A stretch of DNA of 10,239 nt from SZUA-430 sp044375275. GTDB taxonomy: Bacteria > Pseudomonadota > Alphaproteobacteria > Micropepsales > Micropepsaceae. Of the stretch, positions 1 to 6,152 are shown in pieces (positions within the stretch are counted from its first letter, which is position 1; each line of letters starts with the position of its first letter). The notes beneath the pieces were generated by a model. It did no database searches. It saw only the letters and a program-made list of their open reading frames with translations, and was not told the DNA's origin. The translations under genes and the position numbers were made by a program. The DNA lies in contig JBILMZ010000124.1 of assembly GCA_044375275.1 (NCBI GenBank), positions 1 to 10,239 of the forward strand, given 5' to 3'.

Positions 1-126
1 GAACACCATAGCCACGGCGTGGAGAGGGTGGATCGCTGCGGCAGCAGCGAGACGGGTGAGGCCCCCCCCTGCCCGCCTTTCATGCGCATGCTTGCGTTCC
101 CCTGCGGCATGGGGCAAATCATTTGC
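1..126. other. Leader region upstream of the GMC oxidoreductase; no gene recognised
   Basis: The GMC reading frame is open back to position 19, but this stretch encodes a low-complexity Cys/Pro/Gly-rich peptide with no family resemblance. I treat it as non-coding leader. I see no clear -35/-10 pair. A GGGG run at 111-114 is the only purine-rich element near the chosen start at 127, and it is a weak ribosome binding site. Whatever lies to the left cannot be judged from this window. Confidence 0.4.
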
Positions 127-1773
127 ATGAGCGAACCAAACGAATTTGATTTCATCATTGTCGGCGCGGGCAGCGCTGGTTGTGTGCTGGCGAACCGGCT
201 TTCGGCGGACGGAAAGAATACCGTGCTGCTGCTTGAAGCGGGTGGCGATGACAGGCCGACGAAGGAGCCGTCGCAGTTCATGTCCAACCTGATGATCCAC
301 ATTCCCGTCGGCTATGCGCAGACGCTGAAGGATCCGAAGGTGAACTGGATGTTCCCAACCGAGCCAGACGCGGGTTCGGGTGGGCGCGTGCATTTGTGGC
401 CGCGTGGCAAGGTGCTGGGCGGGTCGTCATCGATCAACGGGCTGCTCTATATCCGCGGACAGCAGTCCGATTATGACGGCTGGCGGCAGATGGGATGCGA
501 GGGCTGGAGCTGGGAAGACGTGTTTCCCATTTTCCGTCGCTCCGAGCACCAGGAGCGCGGCGCGGACAAGTTCCATGCCACGGGCGGTCCCCTGAATGTT
601 TCCGATGTCACAGAGCGCCATCCTGTTTCGGATGCGGTGATCGAGGCCTTCGCCGAAGCTGGCGTCCCGCGCAATGACGACGTCAATGGCGAAAGCCAGG
701 AAGGCGCCACCTATTACCAGCTCACGGTGAAGAACGGGCAACGCCAGTCAGCGGCGGTGGCCTACCTCCATCCGGCCATGAGCCGGCCCAACCTGAAAGT
801 CGAGACGCGGGCGCTGGCGCGGCGCGTAACAATGCAGGGACGCAAGGCCACGGGCGTCGAATATGCACAAGGCGGCAAGGTCATCACGGCGAAGGCGCGG
901 CGCGAGGTCATACTGGCCGGTGGTGCGATCAATTCACCGCAACTGCTGCAGCTCTCGGGCATCGGTGACGCAAGCCTGCTCAAGAGCCATGGCATCGCGG
1001 TCGTACATGACCTGCCGGGCGTCGGCGAGAACCTGCAGGACCACTATGTCGTGGGGACCACGTTCCGGCTGAAGCCGGGAACGCCCTCGATCAACGAGAC
1101 CAGCCGCGGCCTGTCCTTCGTGAAGGAGGCGTTCAAGTACCTGACGCAGCGCAAGGGCCTGCTCACGCTTTCGGCCGCGCACATCGCCGCCTTCGTGAAG
1201 TCGCGTCCGGACCTCATCTCGCCGGACATCCAGTATCACATCCTGCCGGCGACGGTTGATACGGAGAAGCTGGCGGCGAGCGGCGACATGCAGCTTGAGG
1301 CGCTGCCGGGACTCACGATCGCGCCGTGCCAGGTGAGGCCGGAAAGCCGCGGGTGGATCCGCATCAAGTCTGCGGATCCGGCCGTCTATCCTGCCATCCA
1401 GCCGAACTATCTCAGCGATCCGCTGGACCGGGAAGTCATCGTTGCGGGGTTGAAGTGGGCGCGCAAGATCGCAAGCCAGCCGGCGCTGGCGCCCTTTGTG
1501 CAGTCGGAACTGCTGCCGGGCGAGGCTGCGAAGACGGATGCGGACCTGCTGGAGTATGCGCGCAATAACGGGGCCACGATCTATCACCCGGTGGGTACGT
1601 GCCAGATGGGCCACGGGCCGCGTGCCGTCGTTGATCCGCAGTTGCGCGTGCATGGCATTGAGGGCCTGCGTGTAGTGGATGCCTCCATCATGCCGCGGCT
1701 TGTGTCGGGCAATACCAATGCGCCGACCATCATGATTGCCGAGAAGGCGAGTGACATGATTTTGGGGCGGTAG
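127..1773 (+). CDS. FAD-dependent GMC-family oxidoreductase (choline/alcohol dehydrogenase-like)
   Basis: The 548-aa product is a cytosolic flavoprotein of the glucose-methanol-choline family, which oxidises an alcohol (typically primary) to the aldehyde using FAD. The Rossmann FAD motif GAGSAG is at residues 13-18, just after the start, and the ribose-binding Glu37 is in LLLEAGG. GMC signature 1 (GKVLGGSSSINGLLYIRG) is at about 94-111 and signature 2 (GAINSPQLLQLSGIG) at 266-280. The catalytic base is probably His487 in YHPVGTCQMG, with Asn531 in SGNTNAPT as its partner. Length is normal for the family, so the gene looks intact. The frame is open upstream to position 19, but ATG at 127 puts the FAD motif at the usual distance from the N-terminus, so the 36-residue extension is rejected. 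There is no signal peptide. The substrate cannot be inferred: no betaine, alkane or sugar genes are adjacent, so betA or alkJ would be over-calls. Confidence 0.93.
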   Translation: MSEPNEFDFIIVGAGSAGCVLANRLSADGKNTVLLLEAGGDDRPTKEPSQFMSNLMIHIPVGYAQTLKDPKVNWMFPTEPDAGSGGRVHLWPRGKVLGGSSSINGLLYIRGQQSDYDGWRQMGCEGWSWEDVFPIFRRSEHQERGADKFHATGGPLNVSDVTERHPVSDAVIEAFAEAGVPRNDDVNGESQEGATYYQLTVKNGQRQSAAVAYLHPAMSRPNLKVETRALARRVTMQGRKATGVEYAQGGKVITAKARREVILAGGAINSPQLLQLSGIGDASLLKSHGIAVVHDLPGVGENLQDHYVVGTTFRLKPGTPSINETSRGLSFVKEAFKYLTQRKGLLTLSAAHIAAFVKSRPDLISPDIQYHILPATVDTEKLAASGDMQLEALPGLTIAPCQVRPESRGWIRIKSADPAVYPAIQPNYLSDPLDREVIVAGLKWARKIASQPALAPFVQSELLPGEAAKTDADLLEYARNNGATIYHPVGTCQMGHGPRAVVDPQLRVHGIEGLRVVDASIMPRLVSGNTNAPTIMIAEKASDMILGR

Positions 1774-1783
1774 CCCCCCTTCC

Positions 1784-1900
1784 TGTCATCCCGTGCGCGC
1801 GGCAGCATGCAATGCTGCTGCGCAGACACGGGACCCAGAGCCGACGGACGTGCGCTTTGGCACTGGGTCCCGGCTCTCGCTGTGCTCGGCCGGGATGACA
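1784..1900. repeat. REP-like intergenic palindromic element with nested inverted repeats
   Basis: The element begins 10 bases after the GMC stop codon. The outer arms TGTCATCCCG (1784-1793) and CGGGATGACA (1891-1900) are perfect reverse complements 97 bp apart. Inside are a second perfect 10-bp pair, CGGGACCCAG (1829-1838) with CTGGGTCCCG (1863-1872), an alternative 7-bp pair AGAGCCG (1837-1843) with CGGCTCT (1871-1877), and a 7-bp hairpin GCAGCAT/ATGCTGC (1802-1808 and 1812-1818) with a 3-base loop. This nested layout in a convergent intergenic space is typical of dispersed non-coding palindromic repeats in bacteria. It could fold as RNA, stop transcription from either side, or be a non-autonomous mobile repeat. 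Family membership cannot be shown from one copy. Confidence 0.75.
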
Positions 1901-1922
1901 AATGATGTTTGGATGATTGCTG

Positions 1923-1961
1923 GGGGGCGTTGCGATCTGGGCAAGCGGGATGCCCGCCCCC
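1923..1961. terminator. GC-rich hairpin between convergent genes, possible transcription terminator
   Basis: GGGGGCG (1923-1929) pairs perfectly with CGCCCCC (1955-1961). A competing shorter hairpin, GCGGG/CCCGC (1945-1949 and 1953-1957), lies inside. The structure is about 70 bases past the stop of the leftward gene ending at 2031 and is read by both converging transcripts. There is no T-tract on either strand, so it is not a canonical intrinsic terminator. The role is inferred only from position and stem stability. Confidence 0.3.
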
Positions 1962-2030
1962 TGCCCTGACGGCACGTAGATCGAGACCATGCTGCACCGG
2001 CTCATCCGCAAGGGCTGGGCCCGCACCGGC

Positions 2031-2429
2031 TCAGCGCTTGCGGCCCGCGTATTCTCCCAGCATCGCGAACAGCACGAACAACGGAAGACCGCCGGCATGG
2101 AACCAGGCCGGGTTCTGGATCATCCAGGCATTCAGCCCGCCGGCTGCGGTCAGGAGCACGGCGAGCACGAGGGCCGGGCCGGCGGTGTGACCGCCTGCAG
2201 CGCGGGTCGCCACGAAGCCGCCGACAAACGAGCCCGCTGTCCAGCCGATCGCCACAAGCACCAGCGCCTGCAGGGGCATGGTGGCCGCGAAATTGCGGAC
2301 GGCCTCGATGTCCTGCGTGTTCAAGCCTTCCGGGAAGGGGTGCAGCAGAGAGTTCGCGTACTCGCAGCCCATCATGATGGCGACCGCGGCCACAAGCCCC
2401 GCGATCACCGAGAGTGCGTTGCGGAGCAT
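2031..2429 (-). CDS. Small four-helix inner-membrane protein of unknown function
   Basis: The product is 132 aa and hydrophobic. Likely membrane helices are at about residues 5-25, 51-74, 84-102 and 112-127, with a short polar segment (about 30-48, PFPEGLNTQD) between helices 1 and 2 and a basic C-terminus (GRKR). Glycine/alanine-rich helices such as TAGSFVGGFVATRAAGG resemble the many short unassigned membrane proteins of proteobacteria; I do not recognise a named family. The start is ATG at 2429, one base after the stop of the DUF1993 gene upstream (TAG-C-ATG). The frame is open further upstream, but that stretch overlaps the DUF1993 gene and lacks hydrophobic or conserved character. The spacing implies co-transcription and probably translational coupling with the DUF1993 gene. 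No catalytic motif is visible. Confidence 0.75.
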   Translation of the reverse strand: MLRNALSVIAGLVAAVAIMMGCEYANSLLHPFPEGLNTQDIEAVRNFAATMPLQALVLVAIGWTAGSFVGGFVATRAAGGHTAGPALVLAVLLTAAGGLNAWMIQNPAWFHAGGLPLFVLFAMLGEYAGRKR

Positions 2430-2430
2430 G

Positions 2431-2937
2431 CTACATCGATCCGAGGAAGTCGCGCTTGCCGACATCGACGCCATTGTGGCGCAGGATGTTGTAGGTGGTC
2501 GTTGCGTGGAAGAAGAAGTTGGGCAGCGCAAAGTTCTGCAGGTAGACGGAACCCTTCCATGTGAACTTCTGTCCGCCGAGGGTCAGCGTCACGTCCCTGT
2601 CGGCCGAACCGTCGAACTGTTCGGGCTTGAGGGCCTTGATGAACTCCAGCGTCTTCGCAACGCGCTGCTGCAACTCCGGGAACGTGGCCTCGGTGTCGGC
2701 ATAGCTCGGCACTTCAACGCCGGCGAGACGTGCGCAGGCGCCCTTGGCATGGTCCGTTGCAATCTGGACCTGGCGGGCCAGTGCAAACATGTCGGGTGCA
2801 ATGCGAGCATTCACGAATACGGATGGGTCAATCTTGCGGGCTTCGGCATTCGCTGCAGCCTTCGACAGGATTGTGGCCAGGCTGGTGAGGTACTGGCTGA
2901 AAACGCCGACGCTGGCGTGATGGAGGTTGGCGGACAT
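2431..2937 (-). CDS. DUF1993 family protein (DinB/YfiT-like helical bundle)
   Basis: The 168-aa product matches my recollection of DUF1993 along its whole length. Conserved stretches are NARIAPDMF (43-51), QVQIATDHAKG (56-66), LAGVEVPSY (71-79), the region LQNFALPNFFFHATTTY (133-149) and ILRHNGVDVGKRDFLG (151-166). The family is thought to adopt a DinB-like four-helix bundle. No biochemical role is established, although some DinB-fold proteins bind a metal or a thiol. His144 in the FFFHATTTY stretch is the most obvious candidate functional residue. Two ATGs are adjacent, at 2940 and 2937. AGGGAG (2944-2949) is better spaced for 2937, which I chose; the other start adds one Met. It is the first gene of a two-gene leftward unit and is divergent from the gene at 3092. 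Length is normal and the gene is intact. Confidence 0.88.
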   Translation of the reverse strand: MSANLHHASVGVFSQYLTSLATILSKAAANAEARKIDPSVFVNARIAPDMFALARQVQIATDHAKGACARLAGVEVPSYADTEATFPELQQRVAKTLEFIKALKPEQFDGSADRDVTLTLGGQKFTWKGSVYLQNFALPNFFFHATTTYNILRHNGVDVGKRDFLGSM

Positions 2938-2940
2938 CAT

Positions 2941-3091
2941 TCTCTCCCTGATGGATTTCGCCAAACTACTAGCATAATCAACGCTGTCTGTTGCATTTTT
3001 GTGCGTTCTGATTCCCGTCTTTCGGGGTAAGAGGCGCCTCATGGACTGGCGTGTTTTCCCCTGCACCGGTTTCCAACCCAGGATTTCCTCC
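2941..3091. promoter_or_regulatory. Divergent intergenic region with palindrome GAGGCGCCTC
   Basis: These 151 bases separate the DUF1993 unit (leftward) from the unit starting at 3092 (rightward), so promoters for both should lie here. The stretch 2951-3000 is the most AT-rich part and is the likely promoter core, but I find no convincing -35/-10 pair on either strand. A perfect 10-bp palindrome GAGGCGCCTC sits at 3031-3040, and CCCG/CGGG (3014-3017 and 3023-3026) could form a small hairpin before it. AGGA at 3080-3083 is the ribosome binding site for the start at 3092. Confidence 0.35.
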
Positions 3092-3949
3092 ATGTTCCTT
3101 GCGTTTGTCGTTCTGGCGCTGCTCGTCGTTATCGGACTGGCGGTCTGGGTTCTGGGCAAGAACCAACTCATTCACGCCGTTTCGGACGAGACGCCTGCCT
3201 GGTTCGTCGCCATACGGTTCAAGCCGGATGCCACGCAACAGACAGTGCAGCTGCCCATGGGTGTCCGCCGCAAGTGGCGGGCTCGTGCCGACTTTACCTT
3301 CGTGGGCACGGGAGAGCGCTACTGGGACAGCTTCATGATCCTCGCGGGAGCACCGCGCGACGCAAGACTTCCCATCTTTCTGTCAGGCCAGATCGAGGAT
3401 GCGTATGTGGCCCGCCTCAAGCTGCAACGCCCGCCTGTCCCGGTCCTCGGCTTCCTGAGGCTCCTGCATGTCGTCGGGATCAAGCGCATGCCGCGTGGTG
3501 AGGTGCTCCGGGATCCGGCGCATGCCGGCGCCAGGCCTGATGCCATGCCGACCAGGGACACCATTACCCAGTTGCTGGCACGAGAAGGATCCTATCGTCC
3601 GGCCATGGTCAATTTCCTGAGCTACCTGCCGTCGGCAAATTATGCGACAGGCGGAGACAACACGCTCAGCGGGCGACGGGCCTACGGTCTTTATGGCCTC
3701 GTGGCCTTGCAGACCGCCTACGGCACGGGTGGCCGGCTCATTTTCTTCGGGCGCGTTGAAGACGTCTTGCTGGAGCCAAAGGGCGGCCTCACGACTGGAC
3801 GGTGGGATGATATCGCCGTGATGGAATACACGGAGCCCAAGGCCATCCTCACCATGGAGCAGATCCCGAAGTACCGGGCTGCCCTGAAGCACCGGGACGC
3901 GGGGCTCGACAGAACTGTCATCATCTCATCCACCATGCTCACCGACTAG
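3092..3949 (+). CDS. Membrane-anchored protein with DUF1330-like C-terminal domain
   Basis: The product is 285 aa. Residues 2-22 form one hydrophobic helix (signal anchor) followed by basic and polar residues. The C-terminal half (about 168-280) has the pattern of the DUF1330/dimeric alpha-beta barrel (ferredoxin-like) fold: MVNFLSYLP opening strand, a helix around RRAYGLYGLVALQ, GGRLIFFGRVED, WDDIAVMEYTEP, a helix around EQIPKYRAALKHRDAGL, and a final RTVIISS strand. The N-terminal half (35-130) contains TPAWFVAIRF and WDSFMILAGAP, which look like a diverged copy of the same unit. The start at 3092 is preceded by AGGA 8 bases upstream; longer versions back to 2999 add no recognisable sequence. 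It lies 11 bp ahead of a DMT transporter gene and probably shares its transcript. The reaction is unknown: characterised relatives of this fold include monooxygenases and isomerases, but no catalytic residue can be assigned. Confidence 0.72.
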   Translation: MFLAFVVLALLVVIGLAVWVLGKNQLIHAVSDETPAWFVAIRFKPDATQQTVQLPMGVRRKWRARADFTFVGTGERYWDSFMILAGAPRDARLPIFLSGQIEDAYVARLKLQRPPVPVLGFLRLLHVVGIKRMPRGEVLRDPAHAGARPDAMPTRDTITQLLAREGSYRPAMVNFLSYLPSANYATGGDNTLSGRRAYGLYGLVALQTAYGTGGRLIFFGRVEDVLLEPKGGLTTGRWDDIAVMEYTEPKAILTMEQIPKYRAALKHRDAGLDRTVIISSTMLTD

Positions 3950-3960
3950 GATAAGTCGTC

Positions 3961-4854
3961 ATGCTCTGGGTTTTGATGACGCTGGCCGCGGCTGCGGCGC
4001 AGACAGCGCGCAATGCCATGCAGAGCAGCCTCACTGGCAGTCTCGGCACGCTCGGCGCGACACAGGTCCGCTTCCTGTTCGGCCTGCCCTTCGCGATCTG
4101 TTTCCTCGTTGTCGCTTCGACGATCAGCGGCGCATCGCTTTCGCCACTGAACGAACGGTTCCTCCTGTTCACAGCCGCAGGCGCCGTCGCACAAATTCTG
4201 GGGACAGTTGCCCTTCTCGCCGCCATGCAGGCGCGCTCCTTTTCTGTTGCAACCGCCTTTTCAAAGACTGAAGCCGTTCAGGTTTCCGTTTTCGGCTTGA
4301 TCCTCCTGGGCGACGATCTCAGCCTGCCCAAGGGCCTGGCGATCGTGACGGCGACGACCGGCGTTTTCCTGATGGCCTTTCGGGCGGATGAGCGCCTGAC
4401 ACGCGCCAGTGCCCTGCCCGTCATACAGGGTATCGCATCCGGCGGATTCTATGCGATCGCGGCGGTTGGCTTTCGCGGCGGCATCACGTCCCTGTCGCCC
4501 GATACGGCCTTTTACGTGCGCGCCTCGGAGACCCTGGTGTGCTCATTGATAATCCAGAGTGTCCTTCTTGGCCTGTGGATGCTCGTGTTTCAGAGGCCGC
4601 AACTGGTCCGCAGCTTCCAGATGTGGCGTCAAAGCAGCTTCGCCGGCTTCATGGGCGCCCTCGCCTCGCAGTTCTGGTTTCTCGGGTTCTCGCTGACGTC
4701 AGCGGCCAATGTCAGAACTCTCGGACTGCTGGAAGTCATCTTTGCCCAGATCGTGTCCCAGCGACTCTTTTCGCAAGCGCTGTCCTGGCGTGAGCTTGCA
4801 GGCATGGCACTCGTCGTTGCAGGCGTGGGCCTGTTACTGGCAACGCATGTTTGA
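3961..4854 (+). CDS. EamA/DMT-superfamily transporter
   Basis: The 297-aa inner-membrane protein has about ten hydrophobic helices in two halves of roughly five, the EamA/drug-metabolite transporter plan. The halves join near residues 140-152 (FRADERLTRAS), a charged cytosolic-type linker. Typical features are the conserved end of the first half, where a helix with SFSVATAFSKTEAVQVSVFG (93-112) is followed by a short loop (GDDLSLPKG) and a final helix (ATTGVFLMAF). The second half repeats this with VRTLGLLEVIFAQIVSQRLF (251-270), a short loop and VVAGVGLLLATHV. The family exports or imports small metabolites such as amino acids, nucleotide derivatives or drugs; the substrate cannot be read from sequence. 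The ribosome binding site AGGATAAG (3948-3955) overlaps the stop codon of the upstream gene, indicating co-transcription. Length is normal. The stop is 3 bp from the stop of the oppositely oriented gene. Confidence 0.88.
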   Translation: MLWVLMTLAAAAAQTARNAMQSSLTGSLGTLGATQVRFLFGLPFAICFLVVASTISGASLSPLNERFLLFTAAGAVAQILGTVALLAAMQARSFSVATAFSKTEAVQVSVFGLILLGDDLSLPKGLAIVTATTGVFLMAFRADERLTRASALPVIQGIASGGFYAIAAVGFRGGITSLSPDTAFYVRASETLVCSLIIQSVLLGLWMLVFQRPQLVRSFQMWRQSSFAGFMGALASQFWFLGFSLTSAANVRTLGLLEVIFAQIVSQRLFSQALSWRELAGMALVVAGVGLLLATHV

Positions 4855-4857
4855 TTG

Positions 4858-6000
4858 CTACAAAAGGAATGGCTGAATCAGCCAAGCAGCTGCCTGCGGC
4901 CCAAACCAGCTGACGGCTGGGAGCGCGGCCCAAAAAGCGCAACGAAGCACGTTCATCCATCCTCCCGGCCAGTTGGACATGCGGCCGATCTGATTGCGGA
5001 TGGTGAGCATCGCCGCCATGGCCGGCAGGGCAACGGCCTCCACGAAGCGTCCATTGGCATAGGCGCGGCGCCAGATCTCCCGGGAATAGGCATGGAGTTC
5101 GCCCAGCGCGAGCTGCTTGGCCTGTCGGATGGCCTTGCGGGCGCCCCAGACGGACCCGAATGCAATGATCAAGCAGACGCTGGACCCGAAGCCGAGAAGC
5201 ATCGCGCTCGACGTTGCCGCATCCGGCCTCGACAGGATCGGACCCATCAGAAGCAGCGGCACGCCAAGGTAGAAAATCGATGCTCGCATATGCCGCGCCA
5301 ACGGCGCCATTGCCGTCATGTCGAAGAGATCCACGCGCAAGTGGGCGGCAAGCGCGGAACTCAGACGGTAGTGAAGCAGCGCCACGTAGGCCAGGCATGA
5401 CCCCATCATGCCAAACACGAGTGCCAGACGGATGTACATCCAGATGGTGAGAATGTCAGCGCTCGCCGACGGCACGATCGCAGACGCCTGCATGAGATTT
5501 CCGAATACCGGCGTCAACACGGCAGCCCAGAAACCTCCAAACACAAGACGCGCAACCGCATTTCCCCCGGCAAGGGTCGCGAGATGGTCGTCGTACTCGC
5601 TGTCGTTACATGCCAGCGTGCCAGAAGAGTCGGCGAAGGCTGTCAGTCCGCTGCGTGCGAGAAATGTAGGAAGGACGATGCAGTACGCTATCAGCGCCAA
5701 GAGCAGCATATCTGCAAGGCCCTCCATGGACGCAAAGAAGGCTGCATCGCCTACGAACACGCCATCCATCGCACCAGCAAAGTTCATGAAAGCGATGTGA
5801 GCCCCGACGAGGAGTAAAAACGCGATGCCGCCTGACCACAATGGCCTGAGTTCGATCCAGGAGATGAAACGATCTATGAGTCCGGGTGCGGTCGGCGCCA
5901 CAGCATGATGGGCAGGCGGCGGCAATGCGGGGCGCTCAGGTGGCACCTCGCGCTCCGGCCCGCCGTCCTGCGGCCTGTTCTGTTCCACGCTTCCTGACAT
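4858..6000 (-). CDS. Unassigned multi-spanning membrane protein with proline-rich N-terminal tail
   Basis: The 380-aa product has no family I can name with confidence. The first 45 residues are polar and proline-rich (PPERPALPPPAHH at 20-32). Hydrophobic segments follow at about 56-75, 95-114, 148-170, 185-209, 240-257, 264-283 and 352-376, about seven helices. An acidic loop (CNDSEYDDHL, 131-140) lies between helices 2 and 3. HLRVDLFDMTAMAPLARHMR (220-239) sits between helices 4 and 5; I recall a similar LFD/LAP-type segment in other uncharacterised bacterial membrane proteins, but this is memory, not a match. Residues 285-325 form a charged helix that could be cytosolic or coiled. The ATG at 6000 is chosen over an upstream start at 6072, whose extra 24 residues are Cys/Arg-rich and would cross the palindrome region. 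The gene has its own 152-bp upstream region and is probably transcribed alone. Confidence 0.7.
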   Translation of the reverse strand: MSGSVEQNRPQDGGPEREVPPERPALPPPAHHAVAPTAPGLIDRFISWIELRPLWSGGIAFLLLVGAHIAFMNFAGAMDGVFVGDAAFFASMEGLADMLLLALIAYCIVLPTFLARSGLTAFADSSGTLACNDSEYDDHLATLAGGNAVARLVFGGFWAAVLTPVFGNLMQASAIVPSASADILTIWMYIRLALVFGMMGSCLAYVALLHYRLSSALAAHLRVDLFDMTAMAPLARHMRASIFYLGVPLLLMGPILSRPDAATSSAMLLGFGSSVCLIIAFGSVWGARKAIRQAKQLALGELHAYSREIWRRAYANGRFVEAVALPAMAAMLTIRNQIGRMSNWPGGWMNVLRCAFWAALPAVSWFGPQAAAWLIQPFLL

Positions 6001-6013
6001 AGGTCCCAGTGCC

Positions 6014-6083
6014 GGCAAGCCTGACGGAGCGCCCCTCTCCCGCTTGCCACAATCCCGGCAACATAATGTCAATCGACGTCGAT
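6014..6083 (-). promoter_or_regulatory. Upstream region of the seven-helix membrane protein: operator-like palindrome, -35 box, leader hairpin
   Basis: ATCGACGTCGAT (6072-6083) is a perfect 12-bp palindrome. On the minus strand it runs directly into TTGACA (complement of 6067-6072), a consensus -35 hexamer sharing its first base with the palindrome. The hexamer 17 bases further on is TGGCAA (6044-6049), a poor -10, so the promoter is uncertain. Between it and the start codon the transcript could form GGCAAGC/GCTTGCC (6042-6048 and 6014-6020), a 7-bp stem ending 13 bases before the ATG at 6000. A repressor site overlapping the -35 would fit, but no regulator gene is adjacent. Confidence 0.3.
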
Positions 6084-6152
6084 GTCCGTCACTACGATTG
6101 CATAAGTAAGGTTAGCGAGGCGGGGCCGTTGTCGCATGGCCCTTGGGAGCGG

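Noticed and set aside
1..9. Leftward ATG at the left edge as a divergent gene start
   Set aside because: Only three codons are visible and there is no convincing ribosome binding site.
19..126. N-terminal extension of the GMC oxidoreductase frame
   Set aside because: The 36 residues are Cys/Pro/Gly-rich with no family similarity, and the FAD motif is correctly spaced from ATG 127.
934..1653. 239-aa open frame antisense to the GMC gene
   Set aside because: Arg-rich shadow frame opposite a clearly coding gene in GC-rich DNA, with no recognisable domain.
1909..2564. Rightward open frames over the intergenic region and the small membrane protein/DUF1993 genes
   Set aside because: They are composition-driven, without domains or ribosome binding sites, and lie opposite a DUF1993 gene with strong family motifs.
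2278..3030. 250-aa rightward frame antisense to DUF1993
   Set aside because: The minus strand carries the full DUF1993 motif set, so this frame is the complement shadow.
4736..5400. Overlapping open frames on both strands at the convergent junction
   Set aside because: They lie in the wrong frame of the DMT transporter and the 380-aa membrane protein, whose hydrophobic periodicity supports the chosen frames.
6123..6142. GGGCC/GGCCC hairpin after the YwqG-like gene as a terminator
   Set aside because: The stem is only five base pairs with a 10-base loop and no T-tract on the transcript strand.
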